This document shows positions 7,648 through 15,428 of a stretch of DNA of 28,980 nucleotides, piece after piece; positions within the stretch are counted from its first letter, which is position 1; each line of letters starts with the position of its first letter. Both the position numbers and the translations under genes were made by a program. The notes under the pieces were generated by a model, which saw only the letters and a program-made list of their open reading frames with translations, made no database searches and was not told the origin of the DNA. Origin of the DNA: JBCCFW01 sp039029535 (GTDB lineage Bacteria > Acidobacteriota > JBCCFW01); NCBI GenBank assembly GCA_039029535.1, contig JBCCFW010000094.1:1-28980 (forward strand), given 5' to 3'.

Positions 7648-8829
7648 GTGCGACGAGTCACCATCCTGGGAGCGACCGGCAGCGTGGGTCAGGCAGCGCT
7701 CGACGTCGTCGCCTCCCACCCGGACCGCCTGTCGGTGTTCGGCCTGCTCGCGCACCGTCGCGCGGCTGAGCTGGCGGCGGCCGTGCGGGTGTCCTCGCCC
7801 CGCTTGGTCGGGCTGGTCGATGCGGCCGCTGCCGACGACGACCTGCGCGCGGCCTGCTCGGAGGTCGGCGCCGAGCTCGTCCTCGGAGACGAGGCGTCGG
7901 TCACGCTGGCTGCGGCCTCCGAAGCCGACACGGTGGTCGCCGCGATCGTGGGGGCGGCCGGCCTGCCCGCCACCGCGGCGGCCGTCGAGCGGGGGGCACG
8001 GGTGGCCCTGGCCAACAAGGAATCGCTGGTCGTCGCGGGTGAGCACCTCACCGCGCGGGCGGCGGCGACCGGGGCCGAGCTGCTGCCGGTCGACTCCGAG
8101 CACGCGGCGGTCCACCAGTGCCTGCGCTCGGGCAGGAACGACGAGCTGCGGCGGGTGATTCTCACCGCGTCGGGAGGTCCCTTCCGTCAGCGTCCGGCCG
8201 ACACCTTCGCCGACATCACCGTCGAGGACGCGCTCAAGCATCCGACCTGGACGATGGGCGCGAAGATCACCATCGACTCGGCCACGCTCATGAACAAGGG
8301 GCTCGAGCTCATCGAGGCGCGTTGGCTCTTCGACCTGCGCGCCGACCAGCTCGACGTGGTCGTGCACCCCGACAGCATCGTGCACTCGCTGGTCGAGTTC
8401 CACGACGGCAGCCTCATCGCGCAGCTCAACCATCCCGACATGCGTGACCCCCTGCGTTACTGCCTCGGTCACCCCGAACGCTGGGAGGCACCGGAAGCAC
8501 CCGGTCTCGACCTCGCGGCCCTGGGCCGACTCGAGTTCGCCGCCCCCGACGAGGAACGCTTCCCCTGCCTGCGGCTCGCGCGTCAGGCGCTGGCGGCCGG
8601 CGGTGCGGCGCCCGCTGTGCTCAACGCGGCCAACGAGGTGGCGGTCGCTGCCTTCCTCGATCGACGGCTGGCGTTCACCGAGATCGCGACGCTGGTCGAG
8701 GACTGTCTCCCGCTGGCGGCCGACCTCGACTGCCGCGATCTCTCCGCGGCCCTCGCGACACACGAGACGGCCGGAGACCAGGCGCAACGCTTGCTCGAGC
8801 AGCGCGCGGTCTCGTCGACACGGAGCTGA
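7648..8829 (+). CDS. dxr: 1-deoxy-D-xylulose 5-phosphate reductoisomerase
   Basis: This 393-residue cytoplasmic enzyme converts deoxyxylulose phosphate to methylerythritol phosphate with NADPH, the committed step of the MEP isoprenoid pathway. The N-terminus has the NADPH-binding GATGSVGQAALDV motif. LANKESLVVAG, LPVDSEHAAVHQCL (metal-binding Asp and Glu) and the segment TIDSATLMNKGLELIEARWLF are all intact, as is VVHPDSIVHSLVEF. The start is a GTG preceded by GAAAGGA. The next gene begins one base after the stop, so the protease that follows is probably translationally coupled. Confidence 0.97.
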   Translation: MRRVTILGATGSVGQAALDVVASHPDRLSVFGLLAHRRAAELAAAVRVSSPRLVGLVDAAAADDDLRAACSEVGAELVLGDEASVTLAAASEADTVVAAIVGAAGLPATAAAVERGARVALANKESLVVAGEHLTARAAATGAELLPVDSEHAAVHQCLRSGRNDELRRVILTASGGPFRQRPADTFADITVEDALKHPTWTMGAKITIDSATLMNKGLELIEARWLFDLRADQLDVVVHPDSIVHSLVEFHDGSLIAQLNHPDMRDPLRYCLGHPERWEAPEAPGLDLAALGRLEFAAPDEERFPCLRLARQALAAGGAAPAVLNAANEVAVAAFLDRRLAFTEIATLVEDCLPLAADLDCRDLSAALATHETAGDQAQRLLEQRAVSSTRS

Positions 8830-8830
8830 C

Positions 8831-9673
8831 GTGGAGGCGATCTTCGACGGCTTGTTCGTCCTGCTCTCGTTCGCAGTGATCGTCGGTGCGGTCGTGCTCG
8901 TCCACGAGCTGGGTCACTACCTGGCGGCGCGTTGGGTGGGAGTGCGTGTCGACGTCGTGTCGGTGGGCTTCGGTCGACGGCTGTTCGGATGGCGGCGCGG
9001 CCACACCGACCATCGCGTGAGCCTCATCCCCCTCGGTGGCTACGTGAAGCTGCACGGAGACGGGATCGTCGAGCCGGCGACAGGCGCACCCGACGAGCTC
9101 GCGTCGTGCACGCCGCTGGAGAAGATGCTCATCTTCGGGGCTGGACCGGCGGCGAGCCTGGCGCTGGCGCCCGTGCTGTTGACCTGCGTCGCCTGGATCG
9201 GCGTGGAGACGAACGCGACCGCTGGGCTCGTCCGAGCGGGACCGCTCGAGGCGGTCGAAGTCGGCCTCACGCAGACGGCCCAGGCCTCCGCCTTCATCGT
9301 CGACGCGCTCGGACAGGTCGTCACCGGACGCGAGTCGATGCACTCGCTCGATGGACCGCTCGTGATGGCACGCGAAGCGGCGCGGGCTGCGCAAGGCGGT
9401 CTCGTGCCGACCTTGCAGCTCATGGCCATCCTCAGCTTGAACCTCGGCCTGCTCAACCTGCTGCCGATCCCCGTGCTCGACGGTGGACGCATGCTGCTGG
9501 CCGCCCTCGAGCTGGTGCGCGGACGCGATCTCTCACCGCGTCGTCTCGAGCAGACCTACCTGGCGGGCTTCGTCGTGATCGTGCTGCTCATGGTCACCGT
9601 CGTCTCCCTCGATGTCATCGAGAGCCTCGGGCTCACCGACGCCGCGACCGTCTCGGTCCTCGGCCTCACCTGA
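8831..9673 (+). CDS. RseP-type site-2 protease lacking PDZ domains
   Basis: This 280-residue membrane protein is an M50-family intramembrane metalloprotease. The zinc motif HELGH is at residues 25-29 in the first membrane segment and the second metal motif is in NLLPIPVLDGGRM. It resembles the next gene from the first residues (both begin VE..FDGLF) through a shared ESMHSL/LSMRVL region to the C-terminal membrane helix. The roughly 160-residue block that holds two PDZ domains in the neighbour is missing between ETNATAG and GPLEAVEVG, with flanking sequence still alignable. The GPAMN motif of the neighbour is GPAAS here. Both metal-binding motifs are intact, so it may be active. GTG is chosen as start because it follows dxr by one base and matches the paralogue's N-terminus. 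Confidence 0.88.
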   Translation: MEAIFDGLFVLLSFAVIVGAVVLVHELGHYLAARWVGVRVDVVSVGFGRRLFGWRRGHTDHRVSLIPLGGYVKLHGDGIVEPATGAPDELASCTPLEKMLIFGAGPAASLALAPVLLTCVAWIGVETNATAGLVRAGPLEAVEVGLTQTAQASAFIVDALGQVVTGRESMHSLDGPLVMAREAARAAQGGLVPTLQLMAILSLNLGLLNLLPIPVLDGGRMLLAALELVRGRDLSPRRLEQTYLAGFVVIVLLMVTVVSLDVIESLGLTDAATVSVLGLT

Positions 9674-9686
9674 TTGGACGCTCGAC

Positions 9687-11018
9687 GTGGAACGTCTCTT
9701 CGATGGTCTCTTCGCCTTCCTCGCCTTCGTGGTGATCGTCGGTCTCGTCGTCGTCATCCACGAGGCCGGGCATCACCTCGCGGCCAAGTGGGTCGGCGTG
9801 AGGGTCGACGTCTTTTCGGTGGGCTTCGGCAAGCGGCTCTTCGGCTGGAAGCGCGGTGAAACCGACTATCGGGTGAGCCTCATCCCCCTGGGCGGATTCG
9901 TGAAGATGCACGGGGACGGCATCTCGGAGGAACCGATCGGCGCGCCCGACGAGCTGGTCTCACGCAAGCCCTGGGAGAAGATGCTGATCTTCGCGGCGGG
10001 GCCGGCGATGAATCTCGTGCTGACCCCGCTGTTGTTGGCCGCCACCTACATGATCGGCTTCGAGACCAGCGCCCACGTCTTCGAGGCTCCGGTGGTCGGC
10101 GTGGTCGAGGTGGGCTCACCCGCGGAGGATGGCGGCGTCCGAGCCGGCGACGCCATCCTCGCCGTCGACGGCGAGACGGTGGAGGACTGGCGACAGCTCG
10201 GCGCCGCGGTGGCGCTGCGACCGGGTGCGACCGTTCCCGTGCGAGTCGAGCGCGACGGGAGCGAGGTCGACATCCCGGTGACCCTCGGCGTGCTCGATCC
10301 CCATCGCATCGGGACCCTCGGTGCGCATCCCTGCCTGCGAGTGGTCGTCGGCTCCGTGCAGTCGGGTGGCGCGGCGGCGGCCGCCGGCCTGGAGGTGGGC
10401 GACGAGCTGCTGGCCATCGACGGCGAGCCGACCTGTGCGAGCCAGGCCTTGGTGAAGAACCTGCAGGCGGGGGAGGGCTCCACGCGGACCTTCACCGTCC
10501 TTCGGGACGACGAGGAGCTCTCCATCGCGCTCACTCCGCGATGGCACGAGCCGCCGGGTCGCTGGATGATCGGCATCGGTCCGCGGGACCGGGCGGTCCG
10601 CACGGTGGTCGAGCGGCACGGCCCGGTCGAGGCGCTCCAGGCGGGCGTGTCGGACTCGATCGACTACGGCGGTCTCATCCTCACGACCCTCGGTCGGCTG
10701 GTCACCGGTCACCTGTCCATGCGCGTGCTCGAGAGCCCCATCGGCATCGCCGAGGGCGCGTCCACGGTCGCCCGGCAGGGCCTGATTCCGTCCCTTCAGT
10801 TCATGGCCTTCATCAGCCTGAACCTGGGGCTCCTGAACCTCCTCCCGATCCCCATTCTCGATGGCGGTCGAATGGCTCTGGTGGGCCTGGAGGCGGTCCG
10901 AGGACGCGATCTCGCCCAGCGCACGAAAGAGTGGATCCTCCTGGCCGGCTTCGTCATGATCGTCGTCCTGATGGTCGTGGTTCTGTTCCTCGACGTCATC
11001 AAGCGACTCGAGTCCTGA
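9687..11018 (+). CDS. rseP: RseP-type site-2 protease with two PDZ domains
   Basis: This 443-residue inner-membrane metalloprotease would cut membrane-embedded substrates such as anti-sigma factors. The zinc motif is HEAGH at residues 25-29, the second motif LDGG lies in NLLPIPILDGGRM, and the conserved GPAMN loop is present. Two periplasmic PDZ domains follow the second membrane region: one around VVGVVEVGSPAEDGGVRAGD and one around VQSGGAAAAAGLEVGDELLA. Length and topology match RseP. It starts at a GTG 13 bases after its PDZ-less paralogue. The pair arose by tandem duplication followed by loss of the PDZ block in one copy, or the reverse; the first is my preferred inference because PDZ-bearing RseP is the usual form. 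Confidence 0.93.
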   Translation: MERLFDGLFAFLAFVVIVGLVVVIHEAGHHLAAKWVGVRVDVFSVGFGKRLFGWKRGETDYRVSLIPLGGFVKMHGDGISEEPIGAPDELVSRKPWEKMLIFAAGPAMNLVLTPLLLAATYMIGFETSAHVFEAPVVGVVEVGSPAEDGGVRAGDAILAVDGETVEDWRQLGAAVALRPGATVPVRVERDGSEVDIPVTLGVLDPHRIGTLGAHPCLRVVVGSVQSGGAAAAAGLEVGDELLAIDGEPTCASQALVKNLQAGEGSTRTFTVLRDDEELSIALTPRWHEPPGRWMIGIGPRDRAVRTVVERHGPVEALQAGVSDSIDYGGLILTTLGRLVTGHLSMRVLESPIGIAEGASTVARQGLIPSLQFMAFISLNLGLLNLLPIPILDGGRMALVGLEAVRGRDLAQRTKEWILLAGFVMIVVLMVVVLFLDVIKRLES

Positions 11019-11074
11019 GCCCCTCGCGGGCCGGGGGGCGAGCGCGCCCCGACCGAGCCCGACGAGGAGACCAG

Positions 11075-11371
11075 GTGGCGGCCAAGAAGACCCGGAAGCC
11101 CAGCGCCAGGGAACGCGAGCTGATGCAGGTCCACGACGACCTGCGGTCGGAGCTCAACCACCGCGGATGGCGGGTCGAGACCGCTCGCAGCCTCACCGGC
11201 CGAGGCGGGCACTGCATCGTCGCCGGCGAGCAGCGGGTCATCCTCCGGGGCCAGGTCCCCGTGTCCGATCGGCTCGAGGTCCTCTGGGAGGCCCTGCGCA
11301 CCGAGCAGCCCGAGTTCGAGACCCTGCCCGAGACCGTCCGGACCTGGGCCGCCGCCACCGCGGTCGGCTAG
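11075..11371 (+). CDS. Small conserved-looking protein of unknown function
   Basis: A 98-residue reading frame starts at a GTG preceded by the strong GACGAGGAGA ribosome binding site. The N-terminus is basic (AAKKTRKPSARERE), followed by a predicted helix (LMQVHDDLRSELNHRGW) and then an alternating polar/hydrophobic stretch with GRGGHCIVAGEQRVILRG that looks like beta strands, and a C-terminal helix. There is no signal peptide or membrane segment, so it should be cytoplasmic. I do not recognise the family. The codon use matches its neighbours and it sits in the co-directional run, 10 bases before the NagZ-like gene. A basic tail could bind nucleic acid or a membrane surface, but that is speculation. 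Confidence 0.65.
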   Translation: MAAKKTRKPSARERELMQVHDDLRSELNHRGWRVETARSLTGRGGHCIVAGEQRVILRGQVPVSDRLEVLWEALRTEQPEFETLPETVRTWAAATAVG

Positions 11372-11381
11372 GCGCTCCGGC

Positions 11382-12449
11382 ATGGCCTCGGCTCGTGAGC
11401 TCGAGACGCTGGCCGGTCACTGCCTGGTCGCGTCGCTTGCCGGTCCCGAGCTGACCCCCTCCGACGAGCGCGATCTCGAGGACCTGCGCCCGGCAGGTGT
11501 CATTTTCTTCGGTCGGCATCTCTCGGCTCACGACCCTTGGGCTCGGCTCTGGAAAGAGGTCCGGAGGCTCCTTCCGGACGCGCTCTTCCTCGTGGATCAA
11601 GAGGGCGGTCGCGTCGATCGTCTCAAGACCCTGGTCGGCCCGGCGCCGGCTCCGGCTTGCCTGGCGCGAGGCGGGCGTGACGCGATGACGCGAGCGGCGA
11701 CCGCCACCGCAGAGGCGTTGGACCTACTCGGCTTCGATCTCAACTGCGCGCCGGTCGTCGACCTGGACGAGGGCAGGGGAGAGGAGAACCTGCTCGGCGA
11801 TCGCTGTCTCGGGGCCGACCCAGAGAAGGTCGCCGAGCTCGCGGCGTGGTGGATCGAGGCGCACGAGAAGCTGGGGCTCATCACCTCTCTCAAGCACTTC
11901 CCTGGTCTCGGTCGCACGGAGCTCGACACCCACGAGGCCCGACCGGTCGTGCGGGCGACCCGTGAGGAGATCCTCGTTCGCGATGTCGCTCCGTTTCGTC
12001 ACCTGCTCGACGTGGCGCCGTCGGTCATGGTCTCCCACGCGGCCTTCCCCGAGCTGTCCGGCGAGGATCGCCCGTCGAGTCTCTGCCCGAAGATCGTCAC
12101 GACCCTGCTGCGCGACGAGCTGGGCTTCGTCGGTCCCGTGCTCACCGACGACCTCGACATGGGAGCCGTGACCGACCGCAGCCCGGGAGCACGGGCCGAG
12201 CAAGCGATGCTGGCCGGCTGCGACCTGCTCCTGTTCTGTCACGGCGTGGAAGCGGCCCTGGAGGCGCGGGAGGCCCTGGCGTCGGCGGCCGGAGCGCCCG
12301 GTCCGATGCTCGGACGTCTCGAGGAAGCGGCAGCGCGCCTCGCCCCTTGGCATCGACGACGAGAGGGGCGTCGCACGCGGCTGGCCACCGAGGGGGAGCT
12401 CGGCGTGCAACGAGACGAGCTGGCCCTGCTTCAGGCGCAGCTGGCCTAG
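11382..12449 (+). CDS. Glycoside hydrolase family 3 beta-N-acetylhexosaminidase (NagZ-like)
   Basis: The 355-residue protein resembles NagZ, which removes GlcNAc from muropeptides during peptidoglycan recycling. It has the family DQEGGRVDRL substrate motif near residue 72, KHFPGLG at 171-177, the Asp-x-His dyad D182-T-H184 that supplies the acid/base in NagZ enzymes, and the nucleophile region LTDDLDMGA with Asp256. One difference is KHFPGLG, where most family members have KHFPGHG. No signal peptide is seen, consistent with cytoplasmic NagZ. The C-terminal 40 residues are Arg/Glu rich and not part of the barrel. It ends the long operon, and the next gene converges on it 18 bases away. Confidence 0.88.
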   Translation: MASARELETLAGHCLVASLAGPELTPSDERDLEDLRPAGVIFFGRHLSAHDPWARLWKEVRRLLPDALFLVDQEGGRVDRLKTLVGPAPAPACLARGGRDAMTRAATATAEALDLLGFDLNCAPVVDLDEGRGEENLLGDRCLGADPEKVAELAAWWIEAHEKLGLITSLKHFPGLGRTELDTHEARPVVRATREEILVRDVAPFRHLLDVAPSVMVSHAAFPELSGEDRPSSLCPKIVTTLLRDELGFVGPVLTDDLDMGAVTDRSPGARAEQAMLAGCDLLLFCHGVEAALEAREALASAAGAPGPMLGRLEEAAARLAPWHRRREGRRTRLATEGELGVQRDELALLQAQLA

Positions 12450-12477
12450 GAGCCGGGAGCGATGAGCCTAGGAGCCG
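12444..12477. repeat. 12-bp direct repeat spanning both convergent stop codons
   Basis: GCCTAGGAGCCG occurs at 12444-12455 and again at 12466-12477. The first copy contains the TAG stop of the NagZ-like gene, and the second contains the TAG stop of trkA on the opposite strand, because CCTAGG reads TAG both ways. The intergenic gap is only 18 bases and holds no intrinsic terminator that I can see. Confidence 0.6.
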
Positions 12478-13829
12478 CTGCCGAAGAAGCGCTGCAGGCG
12501 GGCGACGGCTTCGGGCAGGGCGAAGATGACGACGTGGTCGTCGACTTCCAAGTGGTCGTCACCGCTGGGGACGATGACGTCGTCGTGCCGCACGATCGCC
12601 GCCACGATCGAGTCGTCCGGCACGCGCAGGGTCTTCAGCGCCTGACCGAGGTGGGGGTTGCCCTCGGGGATGACGAACTCGAGGATCTCGGCCCCGCCGG
12701 TCTCGAGCATGGCCATGCTCGCCACCGCGCCACCTCGCACGTGCTGCAACACGGCGGCGGCCGTGGCCAGGCGCGGGCTCACCCGAGCGTCGATGCCGAG
12801 GGACGGGGTCAACCCGACGAGCTCGGGCTGGTCGACCAGGCAGATGACACGCTGGGCGCCGGCCTTGCGAGCGAGCAGGGCACAGAGGATGTTGGCCTTG
12901 TCGTCCTGGGTCACGGCGACGAAGACGTCGGCCTGGCCGAGGCCCTCGGCTTCCAGGGTGGCCAGGTCGGTGCCCTCGGCGCGCAGCACCTGGATGTCTT
13001 CGAGCTCGCGCGCCATCGCCTCGCAGGTCGAGAGGTTGCGGTCGATGATGGTGACCTGCAGCTTCCGTGCAGCCAGCTTGCGAGCGAGCTGACGACCGAC
13101 GCGACCACCGCCCAGGATGAACACCCGCTTGGGCGTGGCGTCAGGGTCGAGCCCGAAGAGGTAGCGCACCGCCGGTAGCTCGTCCTGGTTGCAGGCGAAG
13201 TAGACGGTGTCTCCTGGTTGGATCTCGTCGTCACCGCGGGGGACCAGGGTCTGGTCGCCGCGAACGAGAGCGGTGATGACGAGCCGGTAGAGGAGGCCCC
13301 TCATCTCTCCCAGCTCACGGAGCTGGACGCCCGCCAGCGGGCTGTCCTCACCGACGGGATAGCCGAGGACGAGCACGCGACCGCCGGCGAACTCGACGAC
13401 GCCCGTGGCCGAGCCGTGGGAGACCAGCCGGCAGATCTCCTCGGCGACCACCTCCTGCGGGTTGATCATGACGTCGATGCCGAGCCGGCTCGTCGAGAGC
13501 TTGGAGCTGGGTCGGTCGGACTCGAGGGAGCGGACGCGGGCGATGGTGCGGGGGACGCCGAGCTCGCGCGCGAGGAGGCACGAGATGAGGTTGACCTCGT
13601 CGAGATCGGTGACGGCGATGAAGAGGTCGGCCTCTTGAGTGCGCGCGTCCTCAAGGGTGGAGGGGCTGGCGCCGCTGCCGTTGAGGACCAGGGCGTTGAG
13701 GCTCGAGCGGAGCTCGGCCTCGCGGTCGGCGTCCTGCTCGATGACGGTGACCGAGAGGCCTTCCCGTGCGAGTCGGTCTGCGATGTGGAAGCCGACCTCG
13801 CCCGCTCCCACGATGGTGGCGCGCATCAT
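12468..13829 (-). CDS. trkA: Trk system potassium uptake regulatory protein TrkA
   Basis: This 453-residue peripheral cytoplasmic protein gates the TrkH/TrkG potassium channel by binding NAD(H). It contains two RCK halves. The first begins at the N-terminus with the Rossmann motif TIVGAGEVGFHIADRL and the acidic end IEQDADR; the second has VFILGGGRVGRQLARKL with IIDRN. Each is followed by a TrkA-C-like domain; the first includes the stretch LAGVQLRELGEMRGLLY, and the second ends in ...HLGQALKTLRVPDDSIVAAIVR. Length and duplication match full-length TrkA. Two adjacent ATG codons could serve as start (13829 or 13826), and neither has a strong ribosome binding site. No trkH lies in the window. 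A GGCCGG-AA-CCGGCC palindrome at 13853-13866 lies just upstream. Confidence 0.93.
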   Translation of the reverse strand: MMRATIVGAGEVGFHIADRLAREGLSVTVIEQDADREAELRSSLNALVLNGSGASPSTLEDARTQEADLFIAVTDLDEVNLISCLLARELGVPRTIARVRSLESDRPSSKLSTSRLGIDVMINPQEVVAEEICRLVSHGSATGVVEFAGGRVLVLGYPVGEDSPLAGVQLRELGEMRGLLYRLVITALVRGDQTLVPRGDDEIQPGDTVYFACNQDELPAVRYLFGLDPDATPKRVFILGGGRVGRQLARKLAARKLQVTIIDRNLSTCEAMARELEDIQVLRAEGTDLATLEAEGLGQADVFVAVTQDDKANILCALLARKAGAQRVICLVDQPELVGLTPSLGIDARVSPRLATAAAVLQHVRGGAVASMAMLETGGAEILEFVIPEGNPHLGQALKTLRVPDDSIVAAIVRHDDVIVPSGDDHLEVDDHVVIFALPEAVARLQRFFGSGS

Positions 13830-13961
13830 TCGAACCGACGGCCACTCGTGCGGGCCGGAACCGGCCGGGTGGCGTCACCGGAAGGCGGCAGGCCCTCGTT
13901 GAGGAAGGTCAGGGCCGTCCCGGCCGAAGAGGGCGGCGGGAGTTCCGCCGACCCGTCACCG

Positions 13962-13979
13962 GATGTCGATGGCGACATC
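13962..13979 (-). repeat. Hairpin directly downstream of tRNA-Phe
   Basis: GATGTCG and CGACATC form a perfect 7-bp stem with a 4-base loop, three bases after the CCA end of the tRNA in the direction of transcription. No T-run follows, so it is not a canonical intrinsic terminator. It could mark the 3' processing end of the tRNA precursor or weaken read-through into trkA. The rest of the 150-base gap before trkA shows GC-rich short inverted repeats and no gene. Confidence 0.4.
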
Positions 13980-13982
13980 GGT

Positions 13983-14058
13983 TGGTGCCCCGGGGCGGAA
14001 TCGAACCACCGACACAGGGATTTTCAGTCCCCCGCTCTACCAGCTGAGCTACCGAGGC
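13983..14058 (-). tRNA. tRNA-Phe (anticodon GAA)
   Basis: The - strand folds into a complete cloverleaf of 76 bases with CCA encoded. The acceptor GCCTCGG pairs with CCGGGGC (one G-T), the D stem is GCTC/GAGC, and the anticodon stem GGGGA/TCCCT carries the loop CTGAAAA, giving anticodon GAA. The T arm has the invariant TTCGATT loop. The discriminator is A73. It lies between recA and trkA and has its own promoter. Confidence 0.97.
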
Positions 14059-14069
14059 AACGGCCGCGC

Positions 14070-14098
14070 ATTCTTCCACGCGACCCCACGCCTGACAA
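14070..14098 (-). promoter_or_regulatory. Sigma-70-type promoter of tRNA-Phe
   Basis: On the - strand TTGTCA (14093-14098) is separated by 17 bases from AAGAAT (14070-14075). They match 5 of 6 and 4 of 6 consensus positions. The mature tRNA would begin 11 bases after the -10, leaving a very short leader, as is usual for tRNA genes. Confidence 0.65.
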
Positions 14099-14134
14099 GG
14101 GTGAGACGCAGGTAACGAGCGGAACCCACCTGGT

Positions 14135-14153
14135 GGTCGTCTCGAAGACGACC
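14135..14153 (-). terminator. Hairpin at the 3' end of recA
   Basis: GGTCGTCT and AGACGACC form a perfect 8-bp stem around three bases, 23 bases after the recA stop codon and before the tRNA-Phe promoter. On the transcribed strand the loop region reads CTTCGAG, a stable UUCG-like loop. There is no T-run, so it may be a weak or protein-assisted terminator, or an mRNA-stabilising 3' end. Confidence 0.45.
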
Positions 14154-14176
14154 TCGGGAGGGTCCCGCTCACGGTC

Positions 14177-15304
14177 TCACGAGCCGGCCTTGCTCCGGGC
14201 CTTGCCCCGCGTCTTCTTGGCGGGAGCAGCAGGCTTCGGGGCAGGCTCGATGGGGGCCGGAGCGGCCTCGGCGTCACCTTCGGCAGGAGCCTTCGCCTTG
14301 GGCGTCAGGCCAGAGGTCTCGCGGAGAGTGTTCTCCAGCTTGAGAGCCTCCTCGGGATGATCGCGGAGGTAGGTCCGGGCGGCTTCCTTGCCCTGGCCGA
14401 TCCGCGTCTCGCCGATGGAGTACCACGAGCCGCTCTTGCTGACCTGGCCGTGAAGCAGGCCGAGGTCGATGAGATCGGCCTCGCGGGAGATGCCCTCTCC
14501 GTAGAGGATGTCGAACTCGGCGATCCGGAAGGGGGGAGCGCACTTGTTCTTGACGACCTTCACCTTGGTGCGGTTGCCGACGACCTTGTCGCCGTCCTTC
14601 AAGGCACCGATGCGGCGGATGTCCATGCGCATCGAGCTGTAGAACTTCAGCGCGTTGCCGCCCGGGGTTGTCTCGGGGCTCCCGAACATGACGCCGATCT
14701 TCATGCGGATCTGGTTGATGAAGATCAGGCAGCAGTTGGTGCGCTTGGCGATGCCGGCCAGCTTGCGCATGGCCTGCGACATCAGCCGGGCCTGGAGACC
14801 GACGTGGGAGTCACCCATCTCGCCCTCGATCTCCGCGCGGGGGACCAGGGCGGCGACCGAGTCGATGACGAGGACGTCGATCGCGCCGCTGCGGACCAGC
14901 ACCTCGGCGATCTCGAGCGCCTGCTCACCATCGTCGGGCTGGGAGACCAGGAGCTGATCGGTGTTCACGCCCAGGTTGCGGGCGTAGATCGGGTCGAGGG
15001 CGTGCTCGGCGTCGACGAAGGCCGCGACGCCGCCGCCGGCCTGGGCGGCCGCGATGGCGTGGAGGGCGAGGGTCGTCTTGCCGGAGGACTCCGGTCCGTA
15101 GATCTCGACGATGCGGGCGCGGGGGAACCCGCCGATGCCGGTCGCGATGTCGATGGAGAGCGATCCGGTGGAGATGACGTCGATCTCACCACGGAAACCG
15201 GAGTCTCCGAGGCGCATGATGGCGCCCTTGCCGTAGCGCTTGTCGATCTGGCTGAGAGCCAGGTCGACGGCCTGGTTTCGTTGTTCTTTCTCGTCGCGTG
15301 CCAT
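14177..15304 (-). CDS. recA: Recombinase RecA
   Basis: This 375-residue protein forms filaments on single-stranded DNA, drives homologous recombination and acts as co-protease in the SOS response. The Walker A motif is GPESSGKTT, Walker B is in IDVLVIDSVAALVPRAEIEGEMGD, and the DNA-binding loop regions LMSQAMRKL and FGSPETTPGGNALKFYSS are intact. The C-terminal tail beyond about residue 330 is Ala/Pro/Lys/Arg rich (for example APAPIEPAPKPAAPAKK) and ends in a basic stretch rather than the acidic tail of E. coli RecA. I chose the ATG at 15304 (MARDEKEQRNQAV), which follows GGGAG, over an in-frame ATG 81 bases upstream. It stands divergent from the XRE regulator gene. Confidence 0.98.
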   Translation of the reverse strand: MARDEKEQRNQAVDLALSQIDKRYGKGAIMRLGDSGFRGEIDVISTGSLSIDIATGIGGFPRARIVEIYGPESSGKTTLALHAIAAAQAGGGVAAFVDAEHALDPIYARNLGVNTDQLLVSQPDDGEQALEIAEVLVRSGAIDVLVIDSVAALVPRAEIEGEMGDSHVGLQARLMSQAMRKLAGIAKRTNCCLIFINQIRMKIGVMFGSPETTPGGNALKFYSSMRMDIRRIGALKDGDKVVGNRTKVKVVKNKCAPPFRIAEFDILYGEGISREADLIDLGLLHGQVSKSGSWYSIGETRIGQGKEAARTYLRDHPEEALKLENTLRETSGLTPKAKAPAEGDAEAAPAPIEPAPKPAAPAKKTRGKARSKAGS

Positions 15305-15375
15305 GGGCGGGCTCCCGTGGTGGCTCAGGTGGGACGAATTTTCGAAGCACTTTCGCCTGGGTGATGTCGGGGGCG

Positions 15376-15405
15376 ATAGTTTCACGAAAGTCGGCGAAGG
15401 GTCAA
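15376..15405 (-). promoter_or_regulatory. Probable recA promoter
   Basis: On the - strand TTGACC (15400-15405) is followed after 18 bases by AACTAT (15376-15381), a good -35 and a weaker -10. The leader to the recA start would be about 65 bases. A GTTC-CGC-GAAC inverted repeat lies 24 bases upstream of the -35. Confidence 0.5.
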
Positions 15406-15428
15406 CACTTGAGTCGACGGAATCTACT

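Noticed and set aside
5127..7664. An 845-codon open frame on the - strand opposite rpoN and cdsA
   Set aside because: It is the complement of well-supported genes with conserved motifs. Its protein is low-complexity (Glu/Gln/Arg/His rich), as expected from reading high-GC coding DNA backwards.
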